Below, piece by piece: positions 48,096 through 57,686 of a stretch of 64,000 nt of DNA. Numbering within the stretch: position 1 is the stretch's first letter; the number at the start of each line of letters is the position of its first letter. This stretch comes from Polyangiaceae bacterium. GTDB lineage: Bacteria; Myxococcota_A; Polyangia; Polyangiales; Polyangiaceae. Location: the NCBI GenBank assembly GCA_016715885.1, contig JADJXL010000003.1:310001-374000 (forward strand), written 5' to 3'. A model generated the notes under the pieces. It was not told the origin of the DNA, searched no databases, and worked only from the letters and a program-made list of their open reading frames with translations. Position numbers and translations under genes: made by a program.

Positions 48096-49724
48096 ATGCG
48101 TCCCATCTCGAACCTTTTGGCATTGTTGCTTGCATCGTGTCTTGCCCCTGGAATCGTCGGTTGTGGCGGCACGGAACCCACGAAAACTCCGGCAGCGCCG
48201 CCGCCGATTGCCGACGACCAAGGCAAAGCGACGAATTTGACCTGCCCTGGAATGCCCGGCTGTGAAAATGCAACCGGCGATTTCATGGTGGGCGCCGCGT
48301 CGAAAACCATTTCGCCCGCCATCGAGACGTGGACGGACACGAACGCCAATGGAGATTGGGACGACGGCGAGCCTTACGACGACGTCAACAAAAACGGCAA
48401 ATGGGACGGCGTGTGGCTTGCGGGATTCGGCATGGGACGCGCGGCCACGGGTGTGCACGACGATGCATGGGCGCGCGCCGTAACGCTCGAACAAGGCGAT
48501 GTATCGATAGGAATGATTTCGCTCGATGTCGTTGGATTTTTCCAGCAATGGATCATCGACATTCGTGAAGCAGCGGCTGCCGCGGGTCTGGATTTCGATC
48601 ACGTCCTGGTATCGTCGACGCACGTGCATGAAATGCAAGACACCGTGGGTCAGTGGGGTCCGAATGCGAGCACCACGGGCGTCAATCCGGCGTACATGGA
48701 TTACGTCATTTCGCAAGCAGTAGAGGCGCTGAAAGAAGCCAAGGCTGCGCAGAAAAAGTCGAAAATGGTGGTCGCCCAAGCCCAAAGGCCCGAGCTCGTC
48801 AATGATACGCGGCCGCCCATCGTGGTCGATCAAAACATCAATACGATCCAATTTCAGGACGACTCGTCCGCACCCATTGCGAACGTCGTCATCTGGGGCA
48901 ATCATCCGGAAGCACTCGGGAGCAAGAATCAACTCCTGACGTCGGACTATCCGCATTACTTGCGAGAAGCTTTCGAGGCGAAGTGGCCATCGGCGCCCGC
49001 AATTTTCTTCAGCGGCCCGCTCGGAGGGCTCACCACGACGATTGGCATTACGGGATGCCCCGACGCCGGGGGTATGGAGACATGTCCGCAAGGGACGTTC
49101 GAGCGAGCCGAATATGTCGGCAAAGGTGCAGGCGACGCAGCCATTGCAGCGCTCGAAGGGCCCAACGTGACAAAAGACGATGCACCGGCACTCGCATTTC
49201 GTCGCCGCGCATTCTTGATTCCGCCGACGAACGTGACGCTGGCGCTCGGCGTGCTCTCGGGCCTCATCGTACGTGACGTCTATTGGGCCGACGGACGAAA
49301 GGTCGCGGACGAAGAACGCCCTGGGATCAGCGTGTCGCTCATTTCCTCGGGCGAAGTCGTCGTCGCGACGGAGGTCAATGGCATCCAAATCGGACCGGTC
49401 GCGATTGCGGGCGTGCCTGGGGAAATGTATACCGAGCTTTGGCTGGAAAAACCCGGGGGCGGTTCGTACATCGAGAAGCCCGAAGGTCGAGATTTCCCCA
49501 ATGACGAGCCCGAAACGCCCATTCAAGCGATGTTGCCTGCGGGATCCATCAAGATGATCATCAACTGCGCCAATGACTTCCTTGGCTACATCGTTCCGCG
49601 GACGCAATGGGATTTCGTCGAGCCTTGGACCTACGGCGAACAGCAATACGGCGAAGAAAACTCGGCCGGTGATCAGACCGCGCCGATCATCGAATCCGAA
49701 TTCGCCAAGATGTACGGGAAATAA
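48096..49724 (+). CDS. Neutral ceramidase-like lipoprotein
   Basis: 542 residues, AAAAGG upstream of the ATG. Signal peptide with lipobox GIVGC. The mature protein begins MVGAASKTISP and has the alkaline/neutral ceramidase core: WLAGFGMGRAATGVHDDAWARAVTL, ISLDVVGF, VLVSSTHVHEMQD (zinc-site His pair), NVVIWGNHPEALGS and FFSGPLGGLTT. A Ca-binding, dockerin-like loop (DTNANGDWDDGEPYDDVNKN) is inserted near residue 70. Neutral ceramidases hydrolyse N-acyl sphingosines; whether this one does is not shown, and the family also contains uncharacterised members. Myxobacteria make sphingolipids and ceramides, so an endogenous substrate is possible. Confidence 0.75.
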   Translation: MRPISNLLALLLASCLAPGIVGCGGTEPTKTPAAPPPIADDQGKATNLTCPGMPGCENATGDFMVGAASKTISPAIETWTDTNANGDWDDGEPYDDVNKNGKWDGVWLAGFGMGRAATGVHDDAWARAVTLEQGDVSIGMISLDVVGFFQQWIIDIREAAAAAGLDFDHVLVSSTHVHEMQDTVGQWGPNASTTGVNPAYMDYVISQAVEALKEAKAAQKKSKMVVAQAQRPELVNDTRPPIVVDQNINTIQFQDDSSAPIANVVIWGNHPEALGSKNQLLTSDYPHYLREAFEAKWPSAPAIFFSGPLGGLTTTIGITGCPDAGGMETCPQGTFERAEYVGKGAGDAAIAALEGPNVTKDDAPALAFRRRAFLIPPTNVTLALGVLSGLIVRDVYWADGRKVADEERPGISVSLISSGEVVVATEVNGIQIGPVAIAGVPGEMYTELWLEKPGGGSYIEKPEGRDFPNDEPETPIQAMLPAGSIKMIINCANDFLGYIVPRTQWDFVEPWTYGEQQYGEENSAGDQTAPIIESEFAKMYGK

Positions 49725-49751
49725 TTCGTCGATTTGCCGTTGTCGTCGCGT

Positions 49752-51173
49752 TTACGCGCCTGCGGGGACCCACCACGCGTGATACCCCGTCGGCACTCGC
49801 TGCGGAATTTCCACGCGCGCAAGTGGCGGGGCCTCGACGTTTTTCGCATCCAATACCCACGCTTCGCTCTTGCCGCTCGCTTCGTCGACCACGAACGTAA
49901 CCAGGTACCCGTCGTCTTCCGCAGTCGAACCGATACGTGGCGCAAACACGACCTCGCCGCCGAATGACCCATGCGGATACGAGTGCGCGGTGCTCGAATT
50001 CTTTTCGATGTCGTACTTGATGACACCATCGAAAAGAAGCGTCGGCGCATTGGCAAAACGTTGGTTGTAGCTGTAGCGCGTTTTGCGTCCCAGCGCTCGG
50101 TTGTCCATGCGCGGAAATTCCGAAAGCGCATCATCGAGCTGGCATTCCTTCACGGTGCCCGTCGAAAGATCCAATTCCCAGCGATAGAGGCACGGCTCCA
50201 GACGGAGAAACCCGATGCTTGGAACGTCGCGCGCCGGATTCGCTGGATCGCCGACGAGCGGTGCGTCGATTTTGCATCCAATGAGCACCACTTTGTCGCC
50301 TTCTTCCCACGCGTTGATGGTGTGGTACATGTAAAATGGCGACGTTTCGAACCAGCGAATATCGGATCCAGGCGCGTAGCGCGGCAAGATGCCAATGCGA
50401 CCAGGTTTGTCGCGAAAGAACTTGACCTTGGTTTTTCCCATGGCGAGAAGCTCTGGATCCCACATCATGGTCATGTCGAAAAAGAGCGTGTAATGCTCGG
50501 TGATTGCCAAGTCATGTTGCAAACGCGGACCTGGGAAATCGATGGTCGTGTGGTGAACGACCTCGCCCGTAGGAGCCACGACGGCGTACGTGAGGTACGG
50601 CGGAAAGGGTTTGTAATCGAAAAGCAGCAATTCGCCCGTGACGGCGTCGACTTTGGGATGCGCAGAAACCGTGGGCATTTTGCCGCCCCACGTTTCGGTG
50701 CCGCACGTTTCGAGGCTGGGCAATTTGACGACATAAGCAGCTCCACCGAGCCACCAAAGCGACAGCAATCGACCGGCGTGATAGACGACATCGGTATTCG
50801 ACGAATCTTTGAAGGGTCCGCTGGGGTTGGTGAAGTCGGGGCGTTCCGAAACGCCTCGCCACAGGGACTTGCCGGCTTTCTCTTCGGCAAGAAATGCAGC
50901 GGTGCGCACCCATCGATTCGTGTACGCTGCGCGCCCGTCCTCGAATTGCACGGCATGAAGCATCCCGTCGCCATCGAACCAATGATGGCGGCCCTCCTGC
51001 CGAAAACGCGGATTCGCACCGTTACGCACGAACGTTCCTGCGAGATCCCGCGGAATTTCTCCAATGACCCGCAAATCGCGCGCGGACGATTCCGTATGCA
51101 CTGGGGCATAGTTTCCGGACAAATAGGGTGACACTTCGGAGGAAATCGGCATTGACCGCGACTCGGTGGACAT
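49752..51173 (-). CDS. Carotenoid oxygenase family protein
   Basis: 473 residues from the ATG at 51173 (in-frame ATGs at 51176 and 51152 are near). Seven-bladed propeller family: the four iron-ligand His lie in SAHPKVDAVTG, QHDLAITEHY, MYHTINAWEEGDKV and the final GYHAWWVPAG. LAGTFVRNGANPRF and HWFDGDGMLHA open the protein. It would cleave a conjugated or stilbenoid double bond with O2, in the cytoplasm or at the inner membrane. Substrate unknown; apocarotenoid or lignin-derived stilbene cleavage are the family alternatives. Confidence 0.93.
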   Translation of the reverse strand: MSTESRSMPISSEVSPYLSGNYAPVHTESSARDLRVIGEIPRDLAGTFVRNGANPRFRQEGRHHWFDGDGMLHAVQFEDGRAAYTNRWVRTAAFLAEEKAGKSLWRGVSERPDFTNPSGPFKDSSNTDVVYHAGRLLSLWWLGGAAYVVKLPSLETCGTETWGGKMPTVSAHPKVDAVTGELLLFDYKPFPPYLTYAVVAPTGEVVHHTTIDFPGPRLQHDLAITEHYTLFFDMTMMWDPELLAMGKTKVKFFRDKPGRIGILPRYAPGSDIRWFETSPFYMYHTINAWEEGDKVVLIGCKIDAPLVGDPANPARDVPSIGFLRLEPCLYRWELDLSTGTVKECQLDDALSEFPRMDNRALGRKTRYSYNQRFANAPTLLFDGVIKYDIEKNSSTAHSYPHGSFGGEVVFAPRIGSTAEDDGYLVTFVVDEASGKSEAWVLDAKNVEAPPLARVEIPQRVPTGYHAWWVPAGA

Positions 51174-51301
51174 CATCGTAAAAAAGACCTCGAGACAAAG
51201 CATAGAGAATCAACCTTCGAGCCGCAAGGTGTATCTCGATCTCGTTTTTCTCTCGCGAGCGATGTGGCAACCACGTCATTTCGTGCTAGCCAAACGCCCC
51301 C

Positions 51302-52612
51302 GTGGCCAAAGCACCGATCCCCGAAGCTCGCACCGCGCACATCCCCGTAGGCCCGCGTTTGGAGGCCGTGCTCGAGCTCGCGTATCGAGCGCGCCGGCCG
51401 GTCCTGCTCGAAGGCCCCACGGGCATTGGCAAGAGCGAAATCGTCAGAAAACTTGCCGATCGACTTGGCATCGCCCACGTCGTGCTCGATCTGTCGCTGC
51501 TCGAACCCCCGGACCTCGTGGGTTTGCCCGTGATCGAAAACGGTCGCACGAAGTATGCCCTTCCAGACGTCCTTCCGCAGAGCGGAGCCGGCATCCTGAT
51601 GCTGGAGGAGCTCAATCGCGCCGAGCGATACATCCAGCAACCAGCCCTGCAACTGCTGAGCGCTCGAAGGCTGCACGGATACGAATTGCCGCCCGGTTAT
51701 GCGTGTTTTGCCGCGATAAACCCGGAAAGCGAAGGTTACCACGTCACGCCGCTCGACAAAGCCTTGCGAGCTCGTTTCTTGAGCTTGCCCGTTCGAGCGG
51801 ATCGCACGAGCTGGCTGGGTTGGGCGCAAATGAACGGCGTGCATCCCGGCATCATTGCGGTCGCGCAAGCGCACGAACGCGTGCTCGACGACGTCCCGCC
51901 TCGCACGTGGACGTACGTGTCGCACATTCTGAGCGCGCTGCTTCCGCGCGAAATCGAAAACGTGGGACTTCTACGCGATGCGCTCAGTGGATACTTGCCA
52001 CCTTCATGGGTCGAAATCGTCGTCTCGAGTCGCGCGACATGGTCGTCGTCATTGCCCTTCGACGTGCGCGAGCTGCTTTCCGAATACGACCGACGGGCGG
52101 ACCTCGAGCATACCGTTCGCGGGTATGCATCGTCAGGACAAACCGATCGCCTCGACGAAATCACGACACGTCTTTGCCGACTGCTCGAAGGCCCCGAAGC
52201 TGGTGTGCTCCTTGCCGAAGGACGCATCACGCTGGGTGCATTCGAAGCGCTTTTGGGTGACCTTCCGGGCGATCAACGCGAAAAACTCGTCGAGTCGTTC
52301 GGGCGAAATCCCACGACGGTATCAATCGTCGAAATACGTCCCGAAGAACTGTGTGAGAGGTACATTGGTTCGAGCGCGCAGCGAAAAATAAAGCAGCTTG
52401 CGGTGGAACCTTTGAAACAACACCGCATCGCGTTCGTCGTGACGGCCCTTTGTTCGCACCTCGAACGCCACCCGAAACTTGCGGACGTCAAGCGAAGCAA
52501 TCCCGTGCGCGCAAGCCTTGGCGGACTGCTCGTCGACCTGCCCGAACGCTGGGCGCTCGATTTGGTCGGCACCTGCAAACGGCTGGGAATCACTCCAATT
52601 CGCCCCTCGTGA
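51302..52612 (+). CDS. MoxR-type AAA+ ATPase
   Basis: 436 residues from a GTG start. Walker A EGPTGIGKSE near residue 38, Walker B ILMLEELNRA near 98, a sensor-like FAAINPESEG, and an arginine-finger-like ALRARFLSLPV are all present. A lid and an extended C-terminus follow. It is divergent from the carotenoid oxygenase and 9 nt upstream of the VWA/DUF2201 gene. MoxR/VWA pairs act as chaperones that insert metals or activate enzymes. Partner unknown. Confidence 0.9.
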   Translation: MAKAPIPEARTAHIPVGPRLEAVLELAYRARRPVLLEGPTGIGKSEIVRKLADRLGIAHVVLDLSLLEPPDLVGLPVIENGRTKYALPDVLPQSGAGILMLEELNRAERYIQQPALQLLSARRLHGYELPPGYACFAAINPESEGYHVTPLDKALRARFLSLPVRADRTSWLGWAQMNGVHPGIIAVAQAHERVLDDVPPRTWTYVSHILSALLPREIENVGLLRDALSGYLPPSWVEIVVSSRATWSSSLPFDVRELLSEYDRRADLEHTVRGYASSGQTDRLDEITTRLCRLLEGPEAGVLLAEGRITLGAFEALLGDLPGDQREKLVESFGRNPTTVSIVEIRPEELCERYIGSSAQRKIKQLAVEPLKQHRIAFVVTALCSHLERHPKLADVKRSNPVRASLGGLLVDLPERWALDLVGTCKRLGITPIRPS

Positions 52613-52621
52613 CCGAACGCC

Positions 52622-53821
52622 ATGGTCGACGCAGTTCGCACGTTCCTGGACGATTTCATCACGAAAAGCGACTTTTCGCAGCGATATCCCTATTATGCCG
52701 CGGCGCTCGGGAACATGCTTCCCGTCGCCGATCCATCGGTCAAACGCATGGCGGTATCGCTTTACGATGGCCGGTTTTTCCTGCACATCAACGTCGACTC
52801 GTTCATGCGCGAACCTCAATTCCTGCGCGGCGTGCTCTTGCATGAAGTGCACCACGTCGTGCTCGGCCACTTGAGCCATCCAAAGTTTGCCGACGTAGCG
52901 GAGCCGGAACTGCTCGACTTGGCACTGGAAATGAGCGCCAATGAATACATCGAAGAACCTTTGCCGGATCCCATCCTATGGCAAAAGTATACTCGTTTCG
53001 GATTGCGGGCGGGGCAAAGTACGCTCGAACGTTACGAAAAATTGCTCGAAGCTGCGCGATCGGGAAAACTCGGCGCAAATGTGGCAAGCGGCGAAGTCGT
53101 CGATGATCATAGGCGATTCAAGAAGACGGCCGGGCAGCCGGGCGCGATTGAACAGACGCGGCAGCTTTTGGCGCAATCCATCGAAGAAGCGGGCGACACG
53201 GGCGACCAGGACGATCCGCGGCGCGGGCTTTTGGCTGGCAAAGATCCAGGAAAATGGATTGAAGAGATCGACGCTTGGATCGGTCCTCCCACCTATTGGG
53301 TCGATTGGAAAACGGCCCTTTCCATGTTTGCGTCGCAAGAGCGCACGCCCGTAGGCACGTTTGCGCGGCCGAGCCGCCGTTTTCCGAATCGTTTGGGCGA
53401 AGTGCCGGGCCGCGCATGGTCGCCTCGCGCCATGAGCCGACCGCGCCTGCTCATTGCCATTGATACGTCGCTCAGCATGACGTCGGCCGAGCTCGAGGAA
53501 ATCGCAAAGCACTTGCGCCTCATCCACGAGCAAGCATTCATGACCGTCGTCGAATGCGACGCCGAAATACAGCGTGTCTATCCTTTTGCAGGCAAACTAT
53601 CGGAAGTGGTTGGTCGGGGCGGGACGGATTTGCGCAAGGTGTTCGAGGAGGCTTTTCTACGCTTGCACTTGCCGGATGGCATCGTGTATTTCACGGATGG
53701 AGACGGTCCGTTCCCGGACGAACCACCTCGCATCCCGACGTTGTGGATTTTGACAAAACCCTCTACGTTTGCTTGTCCTTGGGGCAGTCGCGCAGCGCTC
53801 GAACGAAAACGCGTGCGCTGA
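52622..53821 (+). CDS. VWA-like / DUF2201 putative metallopeptidase
   Basis: 399 residues. An N-terminal putative zinc-binding motif LHEVHHVVLGH near residue 74 (HExxH) belongs to the DUF2201 metallopeptidase-like region. The C-terminal half is a vWA-like domain: RLLIAIDTSLSM near 285 (MIDAS DxSxS) and GGTDLRKVF, then VYFTDGDGPFP. Starts 9 nt after the MoxR-type ATPase, so they form a two-gene chaperone-like unit. Cytoplasmic, no signal peptide. Whether the HExxH is catalytic is not shown. Confidence 0.88.
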   Translation: MVDAVRTFLDDFITKSDFSQRYPYYAAALGNMLPVADPSVKRMAVSLYDGRFFLHINVDSFMREPQFLRGVLLHEVHHVVLGHLSHPKFADVAEPELLDLALEMSANEYIEEPLPDPILWQKYTRFGLRAGQSTLERYEKLLEAARSGKLGANVASGEVVDDHRRFKKTAGQPGAIEQTRQLLAQSIEEAGDTGDQDDPRRGLLAGKDPGKWIEEIDAWIGPPTYWVDWKTALSMFASQERTPVGTFARPSRRFPNRLGEVPGRAWSPRAMSRPRLLIAIDTSLSMTSAELEEIAKHLRLIHEQAFMTVVECDAEIQRVYPFAGKLSEVVGRGGTDLRKVFEEAFLRLHLPDGIVYFTDGDGPFPDEPPRIPTLWILTKPSTFACPWGSRAALERKRVR

Positions 53822-53870
53822 AGCGATAAAAGCGTCACCATCGAAAGAATCCGCCCCCGTTCTGCAAGTA

Positions 53871-54923
53871 ATGAAAACAACTGAGCTTTTGCATCCACCT
53901 CGAGTGGTACCGACGGAATCATTTTTCGCCATTTGGGCTCGTCGTGCCATCACGATTCCGGGTGTTTTTTTACTGACATCACTTGTCGTCGGAGTGGCTC
54001 CCGTTGCCTTGCCGGTGCTTGCGGCGCTCGACGTCGTGCGGCGGAATGATTTTCGATTGGTACGTTTTTATGCATCGATTGTCGTTTTGATTGGACTTCA
54101 TCCCATTGGTCTCGTGATGTTGTTCGATGCGTTCCTTCGCGGTGGACGCCTCTGGGGTGCGCCGCGCGAACGCGAAATTCGCCTGACCGCCAAGGCCGAA
54201 GCGTGGTGGGCCAATGCCATGGTGCAGGCAGCGGTGTTCATTTATCGAATGCGGGTCGTCATCGAGGGGGCGGAGGAATTGGCTGGCGGCCGGGTGCTCG
54301 TATTCATGCGGCACACGAGCATTCTCGATACGATGCTTCCTCTTGCGGTGATTGGGCACCCGTTTGCCAAGCACGTGCGTTACGTGATGAAGCGCGAAGT
54401 GCTTTGGAATCCGTGTGTGGACGTCGTCGGACACCGCATTCCGACGGCATTCGTTCGTCGGGGCGGAACGCGGGACACGTCGGACATCGAGCAAGTCAAG
54501 TCGCTTGCGGACAACCTGGGTCCCGAGGGCATTGTGATCATTTACCCCGAGGGCACGAGGTTCACGAAGGAGAAGCAGGCGAAGCGTTTGGCCGACATTC
54601 AAAAAAACAATCCGGAATTATTCGATCGAGCGCGGACGCTCCAAAACGTTTTGCCCCTGCACCTTGGAGGATCGCTCGCGCTTTTGTCGCGCAAAGGTGA
54701 TCACGATGTCGCATTTTGGGCTCACGTCGGGCTCGAGGGAGCGGGAAAAATGAGCGATTGGATTGGCGGCGCGCTCCTCGGACGAACCATTCGCATCAAG
54801 TTTTTCCGCGTTCCTTCGGCAAACGTTCCGCAGTCCGACGCCGCGCGCATCCATTGGCTCTACGAACAGTGGCACGAAGTGGATGCATGGATCGAGGAGC
54901 AGAAGGCGCCGTCGCGGCGCTAA
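53871..54923 (+). CDS. plsC: Lysophospholipid acyltransferase (PlsC-type) membrane protein
   Basis: 350 residues. Two N-terminal hydrophobic segments (ITIPGVFLLTSLVVGVAPVA and FYASIVVLIGLHPIGLVM) anchor the protein. The acyltransferase block I is FMRHTSILDT (H-x4-D), block III-like YPEGTRFTKEKQ, with substrate-binding FVRRGG upstream. It would acylate lysophosphatidate or a related lyso-lipid at the inner membrane. The ATG at 53871 fits a membrane start; reading from 53769 adds a non-conserved tail. Ends overlapping the convergent gene by four bases. The gene symbol is a family assignment. Confidence 0.85.
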   Translation: MKTTELLHPPRVVPTESFFAIWARRAITIPGVFLLTSLVVGVAPVALPVLAALDVVRRNDFRLVRFYASIVVLIGLHPIGLVMLFDAFLRGGRLWGAPREREIRLTAKAEAWWANAMVQAAVFIYRMRVVIEGAEELAGGRVLVFMRHTSILDTMLPLAVIGHPFAKHVRYVMKREVLWNPCVDVVGHRIPTAFVRRGGTRDTSDIEQVKSLADNLGPEGIVIIYPEGTRFTKEKQAKRLADIQKNNPELFDRARTLQNVLPLHLGGSLALLSRKGDHDVAFWAHVGLEGAGKMSDWIGGALLGRTIRIKFFRVPSANVPQSDAARIHWLYEQWHEVDAWIEEQKAPSRR

Positions 54924-56176
54924 CTCGGATTCTTCGTCCACAATTTTTTCAAAAAAACCGCAACGGCACCCAACACGAGCGCGCCGAGGACAAACCAGAT
55001 CACCCGACTCGATCGGGGCTGCATCGAGTTTGTCCCTCCAGGGTTTTTCGCGGCAACCGGCACCGGTGGAAGCAACGCGAGCTCGGTTGCCGCCACCTTG
55101 CGCGTCTCCGCATCCGCATGCGATTGGACAAACTCCGCGAGTTTGTCTCGTGCACGTGGTGTGTTGATGCGTCGCAAGCTGCCGAGTGCCGCAAAACGTA
55201 GCTCGGCAGGCTCCCTGCTCACGGCCCGGACGAGCGCATCCACCGCTACATCATTGCCCTCGGCCCCCACCGCTCGCGCAGCCGAAGTCGCTTCGTCGGG
55301 CGCGGCTGCGTCGACGATCGCTACGAGCGCCGCATTGACCTCGGGCACGAACCATCTGCTCTTCGCGCCTGCAATCACGGCCGATCGTTCGTTCGACGAT
55401 GCCGACTCGAGCACCGAAACCCAGTGCGATCCGACGCGCGTGAGCTTTCGCCGTTCGAGCTCCGACAAGAGCCCAACGCGCAGCATCGCTGGGCGAGACC
55501 TATCGTCGACGACGCGCAAGAGCTCAGGAACATCGCTCTCCGAAATCAGGAGTGATGCACCGGCAAGCGTCAGATCTCGCAGTGCCATGTGAGCCAGCTT
55601 CGTGTCGCGACGCGAGAGCATCGCGATGGTGATGCGCCCGAGCTTCTGCGGATCGGTCGCGTTTCGCGGTCCTTTGCCGAGCGCCGCATACGTTCGAGCC
55701 GCATCGATCCACTCGGTACGGCGATCCGCCGGCAGCACGATTCGTTCCGAGATCGCCTCGACCGCTTCATACTTCGCTTCGTTGACTCGCTCGGGCGTTC
55801 GCGTGTGCTCGAGAAAAAGCAGCAGCTCTTCCCCGACGACGTACTGATCGTTGCCGTGCCTGTGCGGAAGAAACCGGATGGTGCCGCTCTTCGCGTCGCC
55901 TTCACGCAAGAGCTCGAGCACGTCGGCATCGACGGGCGGAAGTGCCTTTTCGTTCGGTGCGGCCTTCGCGACATACGTGATCCGACCAACGGCAACGACG
56001 TCGGCCGCGCGGCAGAGATCGTGCAGTGTTTGCGTACCTGGAATCGAGTGCGCGCGAGCTTCCGGGAGCGCGACAACGCTGGTGCACATGGCTGCAACGA
56101 CGGGTAAGATCCGGTGAATCGACGTCGGCCGATGCACGTCTGAGCGCTCTATCGTCACAGCGCCACCACCGTGCAT
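54920..56176 (-). CDS. Secreted HEAT-like repeat protein with C-terminal helix
   Basis: 418 residues from the ATG at 56176; export signal (IHRILPVVAAMCTSVVALPE) then HSIPGTQTLHDLCRAADVVAVG, a beta-type domain. From about residue 200 the protein is a series of HEAT-like helix pairs (SHWVSVLESASSNERSAVIA, LVRAVSREPAELRFAALGSL). One transmembrane helix near the end (VIWFVLGALVLGAVAVFL) and a basic tail, so probably a periplasm-facing anchored scaffold. Converges on the acyltransferase with a 4-bp overlap. Function unknown. Confidence 0.75.
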   Translation of the reverse strand: MHGGGAVTIERSDVHRPTSIHRILPVVAAMCTSVVALPEARAHSIPGTQTLHDLCRAADVVAVGRITYVAKAAPNEKALPPVDADVLELLREGDAKSGTIRFLPHRHGNDQYVVGEELLLFLEHTRTPERVNEAKYEAVEAISERIVLPADRRTEWIDAARTYAALGKGPRNATDPQKLGRITIAMLSRRDTKLAHMALRDLTLAGASLLISESDVPELLRVVDDRSRPAMLRVGLLSELERRKLTRVGSHWVSVLESASSNERSAVIAGAKSRWFVPEVNAALVAIVDAAAPDEATSAARAVGAEGNDVAVDALVRAVSREPAELRFAALGSLRRINTPRARDKLAEFVQSHADAETRKVAATELALLPPVPVAAKNPGGTNSMQPRSSRVIWFVLGALVLGAVAVFLKKLWTKNPS

Positions 56177-56301
56177 CGCGGTAGGCTCGGTGCCAAGAGA
56201 CTTGTTGCCGTCGTCGAGCGTGCACGGCAAGATTTACGGCTGAGTCGCAGGTTGTCAGGGGCGGATGCAGACAGCATGCTCGGCCACCGCTGGAGGCAAA
56301 C

Positions 56302-57432
56302 GTGATCGAATTCGAGGATACGCAGCAGTTGATCGACGCGCTCGAGGATCGGCTGGATCAGCCGGTAAACGCGTCCTACCCGCTGCGGGAGAAGGAGATC
56401 ATCGGCATTTGGCGCAAGCGCTGCGTCCAAGCGCTGCACCATCTCGCCGATCGTGAGCTGTTCATCCGCAAGGACGCCTTCGGTCGCCCTCTGTACATGC
56501 ATCTGCTCGACGTCGCCGATGAGCCGATGTTCGTAAACTTCGAGGATGCGCCCGGACGAACCATTCTTCTTGGCGAGATCATTCGCAACATCGCAAATCC
56601 AGGCCGAATCACGCAGGGACTCAAAGGCACGTGCGCAGCCACGTGCGTCGAAATTTACATGGCGGAACGCGATCCCGCCGAGTACGCACGACTTTGCGCA
56701 GGGCTCGTAACACCTCGCGGCTGCGTGACACTCCGCAACGGCGATGCGCTTTCCCGCGACGAAGACGTCCTCGCTCCCGACGAACACGAATTTCGTCGCA
56801 GCCCCATCAGCCGCATTTTTCAAGTGGCTTGCATGGAATACGCCTACCCGGAGCTCGACTACCGCAACGACATCGACGCCCAGTTTCAAGGCGAAGACAA
56901 CACGGGAACGGGCCTGAGCTTGAAAGCCTTCGAGAGGCTGCTCGTCGCCACCTCCGGCGAAACGTGGAAGACGATCTCCGACGGGTTTGCCCCTTTCGTG
57001 AAATTGCTCGGCCTCGACCCGTCCAAACTTCCCGATCTGCATCGAGACGGCATGAACATCATCGAGCGCTCGACGAGCGCCGGTGAACCGGTGTTCGCCA
57101 CGATCGAATTGTCGAAGGTTCGCAGCCCCATCAGGCGCGCCGCGTCGAACGGCTGTGCCGAACACGCGGCGCACAAAGTCCGCGTTCTCGCGGTCGATCG
57201 CATCAAAGGCACCGTGCTTTACGACGATCCCATGGATCCGCAGCGATCGTGGTTCGAGGGAGTCAAGAGCGACGTCATCGACAAGTACGGGCATTGCACG
57301 ATGCCCATCGAAGACTTCGACAAACTGCTGGTGGAGCTCAGTTACAAACCCCAATTCGGGCCAACTGCGCAAGCCATGACGGCTTCACCGGCGCCAGCCG
57401 AGCAAACGGTTGGTACACAAAGCATTTCCTGA
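56302..57432 (+). CDS. Papain-like cysteine peptidase candidate
   Basis: 376 residues from a GTG with GGAGG 5 nt upstream. No signal peptide or transmembrane helix. I see KGTCAATCVEIYMAERDPAE (about 112, candidate nucleophile Cys), and near the C-terminus CAEHAAHKVRVLAVDRI then VLYDDPMDP, in the Cys-His-Asp/Asn order of C39/papain-type enzymes (H.V.V....V..DDP). No named family is recognised. It could also be a transglutaminase-like or inactive relative. The last ~30 residues are low-complexity. Confidence 0.55.
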   Translation: MIEFEDTQQLIDALEDRLDQPVNASYPLREKEIIGIWRKRCVQALHHLADRELFIRKDAFGRPLYMHLLDVADEPMFVNFEDAPGRTILLGEIIRNIANPGRITQGLKGTCAATCVEIYMAERDPAEYARLCAGLVTPRGCVTLRNGDALSRDEDVLAPDEHEFRRSPISRIFQVACMEYAYPELDYRNDIDAQFQGEDNTGTGLSLKAFERLLVATSGETWKTISDGFAPFVKLLGLDPSKLPDLHRDGMNIIERSTSAGEPVFATIELSKVRSPIRRAASNGCAEHAAHKVRVLAVDRIKGTVLYDDPMDPQRSWFEGVKSDVIDKYGHCTMPIEDFDKLLVELSYKPQFGPTAQAMTASPAPAEQTVGTQSIS

Positions 57433-57436
57433 TCGC

Positions 57437-57616
57437 TCACGGCGTCTGCGCAGTCCCTGCCTCGGCACCTTTCGCCGCATCGACACAAATCTTCGCAACG
57501 TGATGTTCGAAGGCCCGTCGCTTCGCCTGGTGGTGGCACTTCAGGCTCGCAAAACCGGCTGCGTAACCACCGATGGTCCCCAGCGTGAGCAGCACGATCA
57601 ACAGTCGTCGTTTCAT
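57437..57616 (-). CDS. 59-residue single-pass protein beside the Spy/CpxP-like gene
   Basis: MKRRLLIVLLTLGTIGGYAA begins it: basic N-terminus, one hydrophobic helix, then KCHHQAKRRAFEHHVAKICV with His and Cys. It is short and easily missed by gene callers. Downstream of and on the same strand as the Spy-like gene (70 nt gap), as expected for a small partner. The His/Cys pairs might bind metal, but that is inference. Confidence 0.6.
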   Translation of the reverse strand: MKRRLLIVLLTLGTIGGYAAGFASLKCHHQAKRRAFEHHVAKICVDAAKGAEAGTAQTP

Positions 57617-57686
57617 GATTCGCCTCGTTCGTCTTCCAATTCGTTTGTGTTCAGATCATTTTTCGCGAATGTCGCGAACGTTCCCC

